Below, one piece after another: positions 1 to 8,667 of a DNA stretch of 64,000 nt (within the stretch, counting starts at the first letter, position 1; every line of letters starts with the position of its first letter). Source of the DNA: Brevundimonas sp. M20 (lineage in GTDB: Bacteria; Pseudomonadota; Alphaproteobacteria; Caulobacterales; Caulobacteraceae); NCBI RefSeq assembly GCF_006547065.1, contig NZ_CP041243.1, forward strand, positions 1,813,001-1,877,000, in the 5' to 3' direction. Below the pieces are notes generated by a model. It saw only the letters and a program-made list of their open reading frames with translations. It did no database searches and was not told the DNA's origin. Made by a program: the position numbers and the translations under genes.

Positions 1-62
1 GGTGGTCGACGTCCCCGCACACGAGGTGCGTCAATCTGCGCTTGCCGAATCCAACGCCAAAA

Positions 63-78
63 TTGCCCAATCCTCCGG
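63..78 (+). promoter_or_regulatory. AraC_N-regulon motif, copy A
   Basis: TTGCCCAATCCTCCGG lies 64 nt before the start of the first AraC_N regulator. It aligns without gaps to copies at 4341, 10567 and 36232 (consensus TTGCCYRAWMYTMCGG). By analogy with the other copies, which sit 81-97 nt from the start of a leftward gene, a target gene on the minus strand may begin just left of the window. Function as an operator is inferred from the recurrence. Confidence 0.5.
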
Positions 79-142
79 ACGCCGTTGTTCAACTTCCGCT
101 GCGAGCGTAGGATTCGGTCATAAACAGCTGCGGACGTCGATC

Positions 143-1081
143 ATGGCCACCGAACTCACCTCGGCGATTGCCGAAATCCTGGACGCCGAGGGTGTGAGCA
201 ACGGCGCCTATGACACGCCCGTACCCGGCCTTCGCCTGCTGCGCACCCACGCCTCCGTAGCGCCGCGTCACATGCACTACCGGCCGTCGCTGTGCCTCGT
301 CGCCCAGGGTCGCAAGGAGGTGCTGGTCGGCGACACCACCATCACCTACGGCGACATGCAGTCGATGATCGTGACGGTCGAGGTTCCTGTCCTGAGCCAG
401 ATGAAGGCCTCGGCCGAGGAGCCCTATGTCGGCGCCGTGCTGGAGCTCAACCCGCAGATCATTCTGGAGGTCGCCACGCAGCTTGAGGCCGGCGGGGCCC
501 CGCGAGGCAAGCCGGGATCCGGCCTGGTCGTCCAGAACATCGACGCCCATGTCGCGGCGTCCATCCTGCGTCTGCTCGACCTCGTCCGCCACCCGCAGGG
601 CGTCGAGATCCTTTATCCGGTGGTCATGCGCGAGATTTCCTACTGGCTCCTGACCGGTCCGGCCGGCGGCAATGTGGCGCGCCTGGCGATCCCGGAGGGC
701 CAGCCCGCGCGCATCACGAAGGCGATCCAGCAGATGCGTGAAAGCTTCGATGCGCCGATCAGCGTCCCGGACATGGCGAGGACAGCCGGCATGAGCGCCT
801 CCTCCTTTCACCAGCATTTCAAGATGCTGACCTGCATGTCCCCGCTCCAGTACCAGAAGCATCTGCGCCTGCTGGAAGCGCGGCGCCTGATGATGACCGA
901 CGGCGAAAAGGCCGGGAACGCCGCCCTGTCAGTCGGTTACGAGAGCGTGTCCCAATTCAGCCGCGAGTTCGCGCGCATGTTCGGCGACTCCCCGCGTCGG
1001 CAAACCCGGGCATCTGAGCCGCGGTCCGCCCGCCCGGGGTCGGAAGATCACGGCGCCGGGATCGGCGCGGCTATGGGCTGA
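143..1081 (+). CDS. AraC family transcriptional regulator (AraC_N domain), paralog 1
   Basis: A 312-residue DNA-binding regulator. The N-terminal two thirds match the AraC_N sensor domain (PF06719, the domain of E. coli YqhC), with the family phrase HMHYRPSLCLVAQG. The C-terminal third carries two helix-turn-helix units (MARTAGMSASSFHQHFK and GYESVSQFSREFARMFG). The ATG at 143 (MATELTSAIAEILD) is chosen because it aligns with the start of the paralog at 4418; the frame stays open upstream to position 2, but that extension has no counterpart. Copy A of the shared motif lies 64 nt upstream. Its target is probably an SDR or aldehyde-handling enzyme, as for its paralogs; the divergent neighbour lies outside the window. 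Confidence 0.9.
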   Translation: MATELTSAIAEILDAEGVSNGAYDTPVPGLRLLRTHASVAPRHMHYRPSLCLVAQGRKEVLVGDTTITYGDMQSMIVTVEVPVLSQMKASAEEPYVGAVLELNPQIILEVATQLEAGGAPRGKPGSGLVVQNIDAHVAASILRLLDLVRHPQGVEILYPVVMREISYWLLTGPAGGNVARLAIPEGQPARITKAIQQMRESFDAPISVPDMARTAGMSASSFHQHFKMLTCMSPLQYQKHLRLLEARRLMMTDGEKAGNAALSVGYESVSQFSREFARMFGDSPRRQTRASEPRSARPGSEDHGAGIGAAMG

Positions 1082-1083
1082 TA

Positions 1084-1103
1084 CCGGAGGGCCCGGCCTC
1101 CGG
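1084..1103. terminator. hairpin between convergent genes
   Basis: CCGGAGG (1084-1090) and CCTCCGG (1097-1103) form a perfect 7-bp stem with a 6-nt loop, just after the stop of the AraC gene and before the end of the facing methyltransferase gene. There is no T tract, so terminator function is only suggested by position. Confidence 0.35.
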
Positions 1104-1130
1104 CCGCTTCCGACGGCGCGGGTTCGGGCC

Positions 1131-2747
1131 TCAGTCGAGCACCCCCAGCGCCCGATAGAGCGGCAGGATCGCCTGAATAAACCGCTCGGCCATCTCGGTG
1201 AGCACCTCCAGGTTCTCTTCCGGCGTGACCATCTCCCGATCGTTCTTCACGGCCCGATCGCCCGTGGTCTGGAACACCGCCCAGGTCGAGGCGGCGAGCG
1301 CCGAGGCCTCGCGATCGCCGGCCAGCCAAGCCCGCAGGAACAGCTGGACCGGCCTCGGACAGGCCAGCCCCCCGCCGATCACGGGCGCCGCCAGATGTTT
1401 CAGGGCCGGACCGGTCACCGCCCGCTCCAGGACATGGGCGTTGTAGGCCCGTGAGCGCGCCGCCTCTTGCGCCGACGGGACCCGAGCCGGCCGCAGCACC
1501 TCCATCCCGACCAGGACCGTGAGAGCCGAAACCGCGTCCATGGTCCGCAAGGTCGTCAGACCGCTCGCCGCCACCACCTCCGGCAAGGTCTTGGGCCTGT
1601 AGTCCTCGGCCGCCAAGGCGTCGACGACCGGCCCGTACACCTCAGCGGGCAGCACTGCCTCGCCCAGCGCGCCGCTCACCGCCAGGACGATTTCGTCGCG
1701 TGCGCTGGCGAGGACGAACGCTTGCCCGGCCCAGAACCGCTCTTGCTCGGCTACGGTCATGCGGACCAGGCCCTTCACAAAGACATCGGGCCGGAAGCGC
1801 TGATTGACCATGAAGTCGCGCACGGCCTCCCGCAGCTCCAGCGGTTTGCAGCGATCAAGAAGGGCGACCGCCTCGGGCGTCAGATTGAGGTCGTTGACGC
1901 GATCAAGCACGCGCGCCGAGGCGACGAAGGTCAATTTGGCCTCGGCCATCGCGCCCGCGACATCGGCGAAATAGGGAATGTGCCAGTCGGCGTTCAGATA
2001 TTCGTGGGCCAGGTAGCTGCGATTTTTCTTCGGGAGACCGGACGCCAGGTTCGCGGCCGGCTTTACCTCGGCGAAAAATTTGGGGCTCGCCCCGACCACG
2101 TCTTTCAGGAAGTCGAGGGCGCGTTCGACGCCGCCGGGATCGTCCACGCCGGCCGCCGCGCCGGCCGGCCGGTCTCGCCCGAGTTCAAGGAGGTGACGCA
2201 CCGGCGCCAGGGCCGACCAGCCCGGCTGGGCGTTGTAGCTGACATAGGCGACGCCGCCGGGCCGCAGCCGCAGGCGGATCAGACCCAGGATTGCCTGTCG
2301 GTTGGCCTCGGAGATCCAGCTCCACACGCCGTGCAGGGCGATAACATCAAACATCGGCAGGTCCGCCCGAGCGCAGAAGTCCGCGAACCCCTCCTCGGAC
2401 AGGACGACGTCCGCGCCCGAGGCCTCCGCCAGCCGTTCGGCATGGGCGACATGGGCCGGGTTGAAGTCCACGCCCCAGAAGACGCCGGCGTTCGCCGCCG
2501 CATGGATGTTGACCGACACCCCGCGCCCGAAGCCGAGCTCCAGGTAGGTCGGCCGATCGGGAATGCGGCAGCGGACGCCCGCCGCGTGGCAGACGAACCG
2601 GAGATGATCCGGCGCGAGGTTGGGATAGTAGCCGGAGGTGTACTCCGTGCCGGTGTAGTAGCCGTCCGTCCACTGCATGGAGGCCCGATCTCCGAAAGGC
2701 GTCGTCAGGCGCCGATGAAAGGAAGCGAGGCGGGGCCGGTCCGCCAT
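1131..2747 (-). CDS. class I SAM-dependent methyltransferase with regulatory domain
   Basis: A 538-residue protein. Motif I of a SAM-binding Rossmann fold is YLELGFGRG (about residues 68-76), followed by WGVDFNPAHVAHAERLAE. The middle and C-terminal parts (SPKFFAEVKPAAN onward) resemble the methyltransferase regulatory domain family PF10119. The substrate is unknown. The start MADRPRLASF at 2747 could be replaced by the internal Met 24 (MQWTDGYYTGTEY), where conservation probably begins. The gene is 10 nt downstream of a DoxX-like gene on the same strand, so the two may be cotranscribed. It faces the AraC gene tail to tail. Confidence 0.8.
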   Translation of the reverse strand: MADRPRLASFHRRLTTPFGDRASMQWTDGYYTGTEYTSGYYPNLAPDHLRFVCHAAGVRCRIPDRPTYLELGFGRGVSVNIHAAANAGVFWGVDFNPAHVAHAERLAEASGADVVLSEEGFADFCARADLPMFDVIALHGVWSWISEANRQAILGLIRLRLRPGGVAYVSYNAQPGWSALAPVRHLLELGRDRPAGAAAGVDDPGGVERALDFLKDVVGASPKFFAEVKPAANLASGLPKKNRSYLAHEYLNADWHIPYFADVAGAMAEAKLTFVASARVLDRVNDLNLTPEAVALLDRCKPLELREAVRDFMVNQRFRPDVFVKGLVRMTVAEQERFWAGQAFVLASARDEIVLAVSGALGEAVLPAEVYGPVVDALAAEDYRPKTLPEVVAASGLTTLRTMDAVSALTVLVGMEVLRPARVPSAQEAARSRAYNAHVLERAVTGPALKHLAAPVIGGGLACPRPVQLFLRAWLAGDREASALAASTWAVFQTTGDRAVKNDREMVTPEENLEVLTEMAERFIQAILPLYRALGVLD

Positions 2748-2757
2748 TGGGAAACCC

Positions 2758-3132
2758 CTAGCGGACCACCCGACCGTCGCGCAGACGCCCGATCAGAACG
2801 GCCAGGGCGCCGCCCGCCAGCACCAGGTTCAGCGCGGCAAACCCGAACTCCAGCCGCGACAGATGCAGGGCAAGGGTGAAGGCGGTCAGGACGGTCAGGC
2901 CGATGGCGGAGAAGGCCATCACCACTCCGCCGCCTCGCCAGGCGACGAGCGGCGCCAGGACGCCGAGCGCCAACGACAGCTCGATCATCCCCACGGCGCG
3001 GACAAGGGTCAGATCAACCCCCTGCGACCAGCCGAGCAGATGGCCGAGCATCTCCTGCGACTGGGTCAGCTTGGCGTAGGCGGCGCCCGTGAAGAACATC
3101 GCCAACCAGGCCTGCAGGGTCCAGAGCGCCAT
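2758..3132 (-). CDS. DoxX-like integral membrane protein
   Basis: A 124-residue protein with four predicted membrane helices: WLAMFFTGAAYAKLTQS, the glycine/alanine-rich IELSLALGVLAPLVAW, VVMAFSAIGLTVLTAFTLAL and LNLVLAGGALAVLIG. This is the DoxX/DoxX-like layout. The ATG at 3132 (MALWTLQAW) is chosen because upstream codons in the same frame, open to 3372, encode an Arg/Pro-rich stretch without family features. It lies 10 nt ahead of the methyltransferase gene. DoxX-like proteins often accompany redox-stress regulators; no specific reaction can be assigned. Confidence 0.75.
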   Translation of the reverse strand: MALWTLQAWLAMFFTGAAYAKLTQSQEMLGHLLGWSQGVDLTLVRAVGMIELSLALGVLAPLVAWRGGGVVMAFSAIGLTVLTAFTLALHLSRLEFGFAALNLVLAGGALAVLIGRLRDGRVVR

Positions 3133-3368
3133 ATGGAGATAGAAGCCCCTCAACCGCCGTTCAGTCGTCGGGCGCGCGGCGCCGTCGGCGTGCCGCAACG
3201 TCTCAAGACGGCGAACAGGAGGCTGCGGCGACCATCCGACGACGCGGGGGCCAGGCCTCGCGCTCCTCGGTTCCGGTCCGCTAGCCGCAGAGGTTCCGGG
3301 TGAAACCGGCCGCCTTCGCAATTGGTGCGGGGCTCCGTGCAGTCCGTTGCGATCCTCAGTGGCGATCC

Positions 3369-4244
3369 TCATGTCGCAGCGACGCCCAGACCGCCTGACG
3401 GGGGTGGACTTTGGCGATCGACGCCGCCAGGTCTCGGCGGGACGGACGGCGGGCGCCGACCAGCTCGCCGTCCGCCGATCCGCGCGGCCGCCTTTCTCGC
3501 CCCGGCCGCGTCATTGAGGCGGGCGAAGGCCAATTGCGGCGCAATCCGACTCCAAAGTCGCAGGAGGCCCGCACGGCCGACCGCTGCCTCCCATACGCCG
3601 CGTTCAATCCCGGCGATTGCGGCCCGCGCCACCGCCTCGGCGGAAAGGACCCGACCGCGGCCGATGGGGAAGCGGTCGCGCAGCGGCGTATCTGTGGGGG
3701 GCGGCGCGATCTCGAACACCTGAACCGCGGACTCCGCCAGTTGCGCGCGTAGCGCGCGGGTGTAGGCGTGGAAGCCGGCCTTGCTGGCGCTGTGAATCGG
3801 TGCCGCCGCCAGCGGCACATAGGCGAGGCCGGAGGTCACATTGACGATCGCGGCCTGCGGCTGGGTCTTCAGCAACGGGAGGAACCGGGCGACCATCCAC
3901 ATCGCCCCCTTCAGATTGACGTCGATCTCGGCGGTCAGCTCGGGCGAACCTCGATCCGCCAGCAAGTCCAGCCTTTGCATCCCGCCCGCACAGTTGACGA
4001 GAACGTTCAGCGCCGGAAAGGCGGGGGCCAGTTCATCGAAGAGTTCGGCCACGGCCGCCGGGCGGCTCACATCGCAGACCGCTATGTGCAGGTCGGGTAA
4101 CCTCGCCTGCGCAGCCTCCAAGGATTCCGGCCGGCGTCCGACGATGATCACCGTGTTGTCGCGCGCCAGGAGCTGTCGTGCGAGTTCCAGACCGATTCCG
4201 GAGGATCCCCCGGTGATCAGGATGGTCGCGTGCATCAGTCGCAT
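3369..4244 (-). CDS. SDR family oxidoreductase (DltE-like) with catalytic Tyr replaced by His
   Basis: A 291-residue short-chain dehydrogenase. The cofactor loop is TGGSSGIG (residues 12-19), the NNAG position reads NCAG, and the catalytic Ser lies in VNVTSGLAYVP. The expected YxxxK reads HSASK (codon CAC instead of TAC), so the general acid/base Tyr is missing. The rest matches DltE-like SDRs (FEIAPPPTDTPL). The last ~40 residues are low-complexity Arg/Pro/Gly and may be a read-through extension. The start MRLMHATILITGG fits the family. It is divergent from the AraC_N regulator at 4418, with motif copy B 97 nt from this start, so it is the likely regulated target. Confidence 0.85.
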   Translation of the reverse strand: MRLMHATILITGGSSGIGLELARQLLARDNTVIIVGRRPESLEAAQARLPDLHIAVCDVSRPAAVAELFDELAPAFPALNVLVNCAGGMQRLDLLADRGSPELTAEIDVNLKGAMWMVARFLPLLKTQPQAAIVNVTSGLAYVPLAAAPIHSASKAGFHAYTRALRAQLAESAVQVFEIAPPPTDTPLRDRFPIGRGRVLSAEAVARAAIAGIERGVWEAAVGRAGLLRLWSRIAPQLAFARLNDAAGARKAAARIGGRRAGRRPPSVPPRPGGVDRQSPPPSGGLGVAAT

Positions 4245-4340
4245 TGGGGATGAACTTCCGGCTGCTTTGCGGTCAGGATCGCCGACGCCTTCAGCATGCG
4301 GACTTAGGCGTGAAAGCGAATGTCCAAACCGCCTTGTTAT

Positions 4341-4356
4341 TTGCCTAAAACTACGG
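4341..4356 (+). promoter_or_regulatory. AraC_N-regulon motif, copy B
   Basis: TTGCCTAAAACTACGG lies in the divergent region between the SDR (start 4244, 97 nt away) and the AraC_N regulator (start 4418, 61 nt away). It is the same 16-bp motif, in the same orientation relative to the leftward gene, as the copies at 10567 and 36232. Confidence 0.6.
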
Positions 4357-4417
4357 ACCGTCTTGTGGGGGTTCGCGGGACGGCCTAGGCTTTGTCATCC
4401 CCTCAGCGAGACCGCCC

Positions 4418-5353
4418 ATGAACAGCGAGTTGAACGCCGTCATCACACGGATACTGGACGCCCACATCGGCCCCGACGGCTTCTATGCGACCCCGGTTCC
4501 CGGCCTGACGCTCATGCGCTCCACCCTTGCCCTGCCGCCCCAGCACATGCAGTACCGGCCGAAGATCTGCTTCGTCACCCAGGGCGCCAAATCCATCATG
4601 GTCGCGGACCGCACCGTGACCTACGGAGCCGGGCAGACGCTGGTGGTGACCGTCGAGGTGCCGGTCCTCAGCCAGATCGTGGAGGCGACCCCGAACCACC
4701 CCTTCACCGGCGCCACGCTTGAACTGGACCCGGAGATCATTCTCGACGTCGTCACCCGGCTTGAGCCCATGAGCCATCTGCAGGGCCCGGCCGGCTTCGG
4801 CCTGGTGGTCAACGACCTCGACGCCCAGATGACAGGCTCGCTGCTGCGCCTGCTGGATCTGATCCGCCAGCCCCAGGCCGTGGAGATTCTCTATCCGGCG
4901 ATCATGCGCGAGATATCCTACTGGCTGCTGATCGGGCCGGCCGGACGCAATGTGGCTCGAATGGTGCTGCCGGAAGGCCAGCCGCTCCGCATCGCCGCGG
5001 CGATCGTCTACATGCGCGAGAATTTCGACGTGCCGATGAGCGTGGCCGAACTGGCCGGCAAGGCCGGCATGAGCCCCTCAACCTTCCACCAGCATTTCAA
5101 GGCCCTGACCTCGATGTCGCCGCTTCAGTACCAGAAGCAGCTCCGACTTCTCGAAGCCCGACGCCTGATGGTCACCGAGGGGGTCAAGGCGGGGGTTGCG
5201 GCCGTGTCCGTCGGCTACGAGAGCGTGTCCCAATTCAGCCGGGAATATGCGCGCATGTTCGGCGCGCCGCCGCGCCGGGAGGCCCAGCACGCCAAGGCCG
5301 ACCCCGCCCGGTTCGCCGCCCTTCTGGACGGCGGCTCGACCGCCATTCACTGA
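4418..5353 (+). CDS. AraC family transcriptional regulator (AraC_N domain), paralog 2
   Basis: A 311-residue regulator closely similar to the protein at 143. It has the AraC_N domain (HMQYRPKICFVTQGAKS, PVLSQIVEATP, LLDLIRQPQAVEILYPAIMREISYWLL) followed by two HTH motifs (LAGKAGMSPSTFHQHFKAL, VGYESVSQFSREYARMFG). The start MNSELNAVITRILDAHIG is fixed by the paralog alignment. It is transcribed away from the SDR at 3369-4244, the usual arrangement of a regulator and its target. The E. coli relative YqhC controls aldehyde reductases; a similar role in carbonyl or electrophile response is inferred. Confidence 0.93.
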   Translation: MNSELNAVITRILDAHIGPDGFYATPVPGLTLMRSTLALPPQHMQYRPKICFVTQGAKSIMVADRTVTYGAGQTLVVTVEVPVLSQIVEATPNHPFTGATLELDPEIILDVVTRLEPMSHLQGPAGFGLVVNDLDAQMTGSLLRLLDLIRQPQAVEILYPAIMREISYWLLIGPAGRNVARMVLPEGQPLRIAAAIVYMRENFDVPMSVAELAGKAGMSPSTFHQHFKALTSMSPLQYQKQLRLLEARRLMVTEGVKAGVAAVSVGYESVSQFSREYARMFGAPPRREAQHAKADPARFAALLDGGSTAIH

Positions 5354-5465
5354 CGAGGGTCCGGACGCATCTCCTCTAGCGGGCGACCTTGGCGAAGTCG
5401 CCTCCGCTGTCCGTCACGCCTCTGCGCCTGGCCGGTTTCGTTCGGCGCCCGGCCGGCTTGGCGGG

Positions 5466-6254
5466 TCAGGGCTTAAGAAGGCCCCGGTCGACCATGCTCG
5501 TGGCCGCAGCGACGATCACGTCGTGCGGCGCGAGGCGACCAGTCCAGTCCCGCCGCGCCTTGTCGTTCGAGGTCGCCTTGGCGTAGCCGAGATTCTGAAC
5601 GACCGGCCGAAGTTCGCGCCCGCAGGACCAGGTTCAGCAGGATGCATTCCGGGACGCGTGCCGCAGCGCCCCCGAGCTCGCGGCGCAGGAGGGGTCATGC
5701 CGAGCAGATGGGCGGCCGCCACGTCGCGGACGTCCACGATCGGAATGTACAGGTCCGGGAAGGCCGGCATCTCGCCGTCGAGCATATGCCGGATGAGGTG
5801 GTTGGAGCCGGAGACGGCCTGCCCCGGCACCGGCCCCATCACCGCCACCGGAAGCATCGTCAGGGTCATTCGCCCCGCCCTCGGCCGCCATGAAGGCCCA
5901 GGCGGCGCGCTCCGCGAGGGTCTTGCTCTGGCCGTAGGCGTCGACGCCCGGCCCCTCGGGATTGGTCCAGTCGGCCTCGGTCAAGATCTGACGGCTGCGC
6001 CGGTGACCCCAGCTCACCGTATGGAAGGCGGAGGTGAGGACGACGCGGTCGACCCGCGCCGCCGGGGCCGCCCTGAGAACGCGCAAGGCGCCGTCGACCG
6101 AGGGGACGATCAGTTCATTCTCATCGGCGACGCGTCCCGGCCGCGCCGGGGATGCGATGTGGAAGAGGACGTCCACGCCGGCGAGCGCCTCGGCGCAACC
6201 CGCGTCGCTCAGAAGATCCGCGGCGACGAACTCAAGCCGTCCGGCCTCGGTCAT
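5466..6254 (-). pseudogene. decayed NAD-dependent epimerase/aldehyde reductase
   Basis: Remnant of an extended-SDR (dihydroflavonol-reductase-like) gene spread over three frames. Frame 1 gives GRLEFVAADLLSDAG, VDVLFHIASPA, VVLTSAFHTVSWGH and the catalytic-type YGQSK. A second frame continues with MTLTMLPVAVMGPVPG and PIVDVRDVAAAHLLGM. A third gives the C-terminus VVQNLGYAKATSNDKARRDW ending LLKP-stop at 5466. The N-terminal ~55 codons with the GxxGxxG cofactor loop are absent; the remnant abuts the 3' end of the XRE gene. At least two frameshifts plus the 5' truncation make this a genuine pseudogene. Confidence 0.8.
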
Positions 6255-6268
6255 TCCCGCAAATCCGA

Positions 6269-7108
6269 TCACGCCAACATCGCGCCGGGCGCTCGCGTCT
6301 CGATCAGTCGCCGCAGCCGAGACGCATCGTCTTCCCCCACGGGATTGTAGACGACCAGGGCAAGCTCGGGACGGCCGCTGACGGCGAAGGTAGAAAACTC
6401 CAGCTCGATTCCCCCGACCTCGGGCGGGTTCAGGCGCTTGACGCCGCCTCCGGGCGCCGCGACGTCGTCGCCCCGCCACAGTGTCTCGAACTCGGGACTC
6501 TCGCGGGACAGCTCCTCGGCCAGTTCGGTCATCTCGACGCCCGCGCCGGCGCGGGCCGCATCGGCGCGGAAGGTCGCGACAACGAAACGCGCCACGCTCC
6601 ACCAGTCGTCCTGCGCCGCCCGGACACGCGCATCCCGGAAGATCAGCCTCAGGACATTCCGCTCCCGGAGCGGCAGGGCTCCATAGTCGTTCAGCGCGAT
6701 GGAGGCCCGATTCCAAGCCATCACATCCCAGGTCGCCGTCTTGATGATGGCGGGACTCCAGGGCATGGCGTCGAGCACCCGCTGCAGTCGCGGCGTAATC
6801 CCCTCGCCCGGCCGATAGCGGACATCCGGCGCCCGCCCCAGACCGATCAGGAACAGATGCTCACGTTCCGCCTCGGTCAGCATCAGGGCGGTCGCGAGCC
6901 GTTCGAGCGCATCCGCCGACGGCGCCCCGCCGCGCCCCTGCTCAAGCCAAGCATACCAGGTCGGGCTGATGCCCGCCCTCTGCGCCACCTCCTCCCGCCG
7001 CAAACCGGGTGTTCGGCGCCGGCCGACCGGGTAGCCGAGCGAGACCGGCTCCAGGGCCGAACGGCGGCTGCGCAGATAGGCCCCCAGTCGACCCTCGGAG
7101 TCTGACAT
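6269..7108 (-). CDS. XRE-family regulator with MmyB-like ligand-binding domain
   Basis: A 279-residue regulator. The N-terminal Cro/C1 helix-turn-helix spans about residues 8-80 (GLRREEVAQRAGISPTWYAW, LEQGRG). It is followed by the MmyB-type domain (PF17765), recognisable by MAWNRASIAL, LRLIFRDARVR and ESPEFETLWRGDDV. In this family the C-terminal domain is thought to bind a small hydrophobic ligand. It is divergent from the NAD(P)-dependent oxidoreductase at 7201, its probable target. Downstream lies only the decayed epimerase. Confidence 0.92.
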   Translation of the reverse strand: MSDSEGRLGAYLRSRRSALEPVSLGYPVGRRRTPGLRREEVAQRAGISPTWYAWLEQGRGGAPSADALERLATALMLTEAEREHLFLIGLGRAPDVRYRPGEGITPRLQRVLDAMPWSPAIIKTATWDVMAWNRASIALNDYGALPLRERNVLRLIFRDARVRAAQDDWWSVARFVVATFRADAARAGAGVEMTELAEELSRESPEFETLWRGDDVAAPGGGVKRLNPPEVGGIELEFSTFAVSGRPELALVVYNPVGEDDASRLRRLIETRAPGAMLA

Positions 7109-7118
7109 CGGATTAACC

Positions 7119-7134
7119 CTTATAACAGGATAAG
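7119..7134. promoter_or_regulatory. candidate operator of the XRE regulator
   Basis: CTTAT-N6-ATAAG (CTTATAACAGGATAAG) is an AT-rich inverted repeat in a GC-rich background, 11 nt upstream of the XRE start and 67 nt from the divergent oxidoreductase start. It is a plausible shared or autoregulatory operator. Confidence 0.45.
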
Positions 7135-7200
7135 ATCACGACTTTAACACGGTAATCAGACACGGCACACACCGTTCCTCATTTCCCGAGGAGACAAGAG

Positions 7201-8103
7201 ATGCGCGTGTTCATCACCGGAGCGACCGGCTTTATCGGCTCGCAAATCACCGCCAAACTGCTGTCGGCAGGGCACGAGGTGCTCGGCCTTACAAGGTCCG
7301 TGCGCGGGGTGGCGGCCCTTGAGGCCGCAGGCGCGGCGGCTCACCGCGGCGACATCGATGACCTCGACAGCCTTCGCGCCGGCGCCGCCGACAGCGACGC
7401 GGTGATCCATACCGCCTTCGATCACGACTTCAGCCGTTACGCCGCCAACTGTGAAAAGGATCGTCGCGCCATCGCCGCGCTCGGCGAGGCGCTGGGGCGG
7501 GGCGCACGTCCGCTGATCATTACGTCTGTCACCGGCATCGGCTCTTCCGCGCCGGGCGAGCCCGCCGCCGAGGGCCATCTCGACCTGGCCCACCCCATTC
7601 CCCGGGTTGCGTCCGAACAGGCCGGAGAAGCCCTCAAGGCCGAGGGCGTCAATGTCATAACGGTCCGGCTTCCCCAGGTGCACGATACGGTCCGACAGGG
7701 GCTAATCTCGCCCTTTATCGACATCGCTCGAGCCAAGGGCGTCTCCGCCTATCTCGGCGCAGGCGCCAACCGGTTCTCCGCCGCCCATGTATCGGACGTC
7801 GCACGGCTCTACCGTCTCGCTCTTGAAGGCGGTCACCGGAACGCGCGCTACCACGCCGTCGCGGAAGAGGGCGTCACGCTGCGCGCGATCGCCGAAGTCC
7901 TGGGCGCCGGTCTCGGAGTGCCCGTCGTCTCCATCCCGGAGCACGAGGCCGGCGACCATTTCGGGTATATGGCGCCCTTCGCCGGTCTCGACCTGATCGC
8001 CTCCAGCGCCTGGACCCGGGACCAACTGGGCTGGACGCCCGAGGGTCCGGATCTGCTGTCGGACCTGCGCGCCATGGAGTACACGCCGCTCCAGGCGGGT
8101 TGA
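7201..8103 (+). CDS. NAD(P)-dependent extended-SDR oxidoreductase
   Basis: A 300-residue extended SDR / NAD-dependent epimerase-family protein. The dinucleotide loop is GATGFIG (residues 7-13), followed by HRGDIDDLDSL (acidic dinucleotide-edge region) and VIHTAFDHDFSRYA. The usual YxxxK is replaced in this subfamily by a region reading RVASEQAGEAL; family members with this form are known, but the catalysis is unclear. FSAAHVSDVARLY is the typical substrate-domain signature. GAGGAGACAAGAG is a good ribosome-binding sequence just before the ATG. It is divergent from the XRE regulator. Its decayed relative lies at 5466-6254. Confidence 0.88.
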   Translation: MRVFITGATGFIGSQITAKLLSAGHEVLGLTRSVRGVAALEAAGAAAHRGDIDDLDSLRAGAADSDAVIHTAFDHDFSRYAANCEKDRRAIAALGEALGRGARPLIITSVTGIGSSAPGEPAAEGHLDLAHPIPRVASEQAGEALKAEGVNVITVRLPQVHDTVRQGLISPFIDIARAKGVSAYLGAGANRFSAAHVSDVARLYRLALEGGHRNARYHAVAEEGVTLRAIAEVLGAGLGVPVVSIPEHEAGDHFGYMAPFAGLDLIASSAWTRDQLGWTPEGPDLLSDLRAMEYTPLQAG

Positions 8104-8667
8104 CGGGCCTTTCGCACGGCCGGGCAATTTCGGAGCCCTGGGCAAGTTTCTCGGCCATAAGGGCATCGCCGCCGGGGACGTCCGCCTCTAGCCTCTCTCT
8201 CATGGTGACGGCGACAGCGGCCCCTCGAAACCGCTGTCCCGTCATTCCAGACATCGGATCGGCTTCGCCTTCCCCCGGCCCGCCGATCCGGCAGGGATCG
8301 CCCCTTCCCTGACCTTAGGCGATCCCCCGCAAGGCCACCGAGGCCCTCCCCCCCAGCCTCGGTGGCCGTCCTGGGGCCGAACGGCCGACAATCCCGCCGC
8401 CGCCATTTTGAACGCTCACGCCCTGGCCCGCGCCGCGCGACCGACCGGCGAAGAGCCTCTGACCTCGTCTGCCCCGAGCCGCAGCGGGCGTGCGCGCGCC
8501 GACTCGTTCGGGATGGCGGAGGAAGAGGCAAGACAAAGCGAGGATCGCATATCCCGTTCGTCCGCTTGAGGCGGGATGCTCTCGTCACCGTCGCCTTTCC
8601 GCCTGCCTTTCGCGCGCTCGTCGCCCGGGAACGGCGGCCGGCGCGTCGGCGTCGAGGGAGGCCCAGG
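8104..8667. other. non-coding stretch with one hairpin
   Basis: No convincing gene between the oxidoreductase and the YkgJ-like gene. Open frames here are Arg/Pro-rich with no family features. A perfect 8-bp stem (GACAGCGG 8213-8220, CCGCTGTC 8231-8238, 10-nt loop) may end the upstream transcript, although no T tract follows. Confidence 0.5.
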
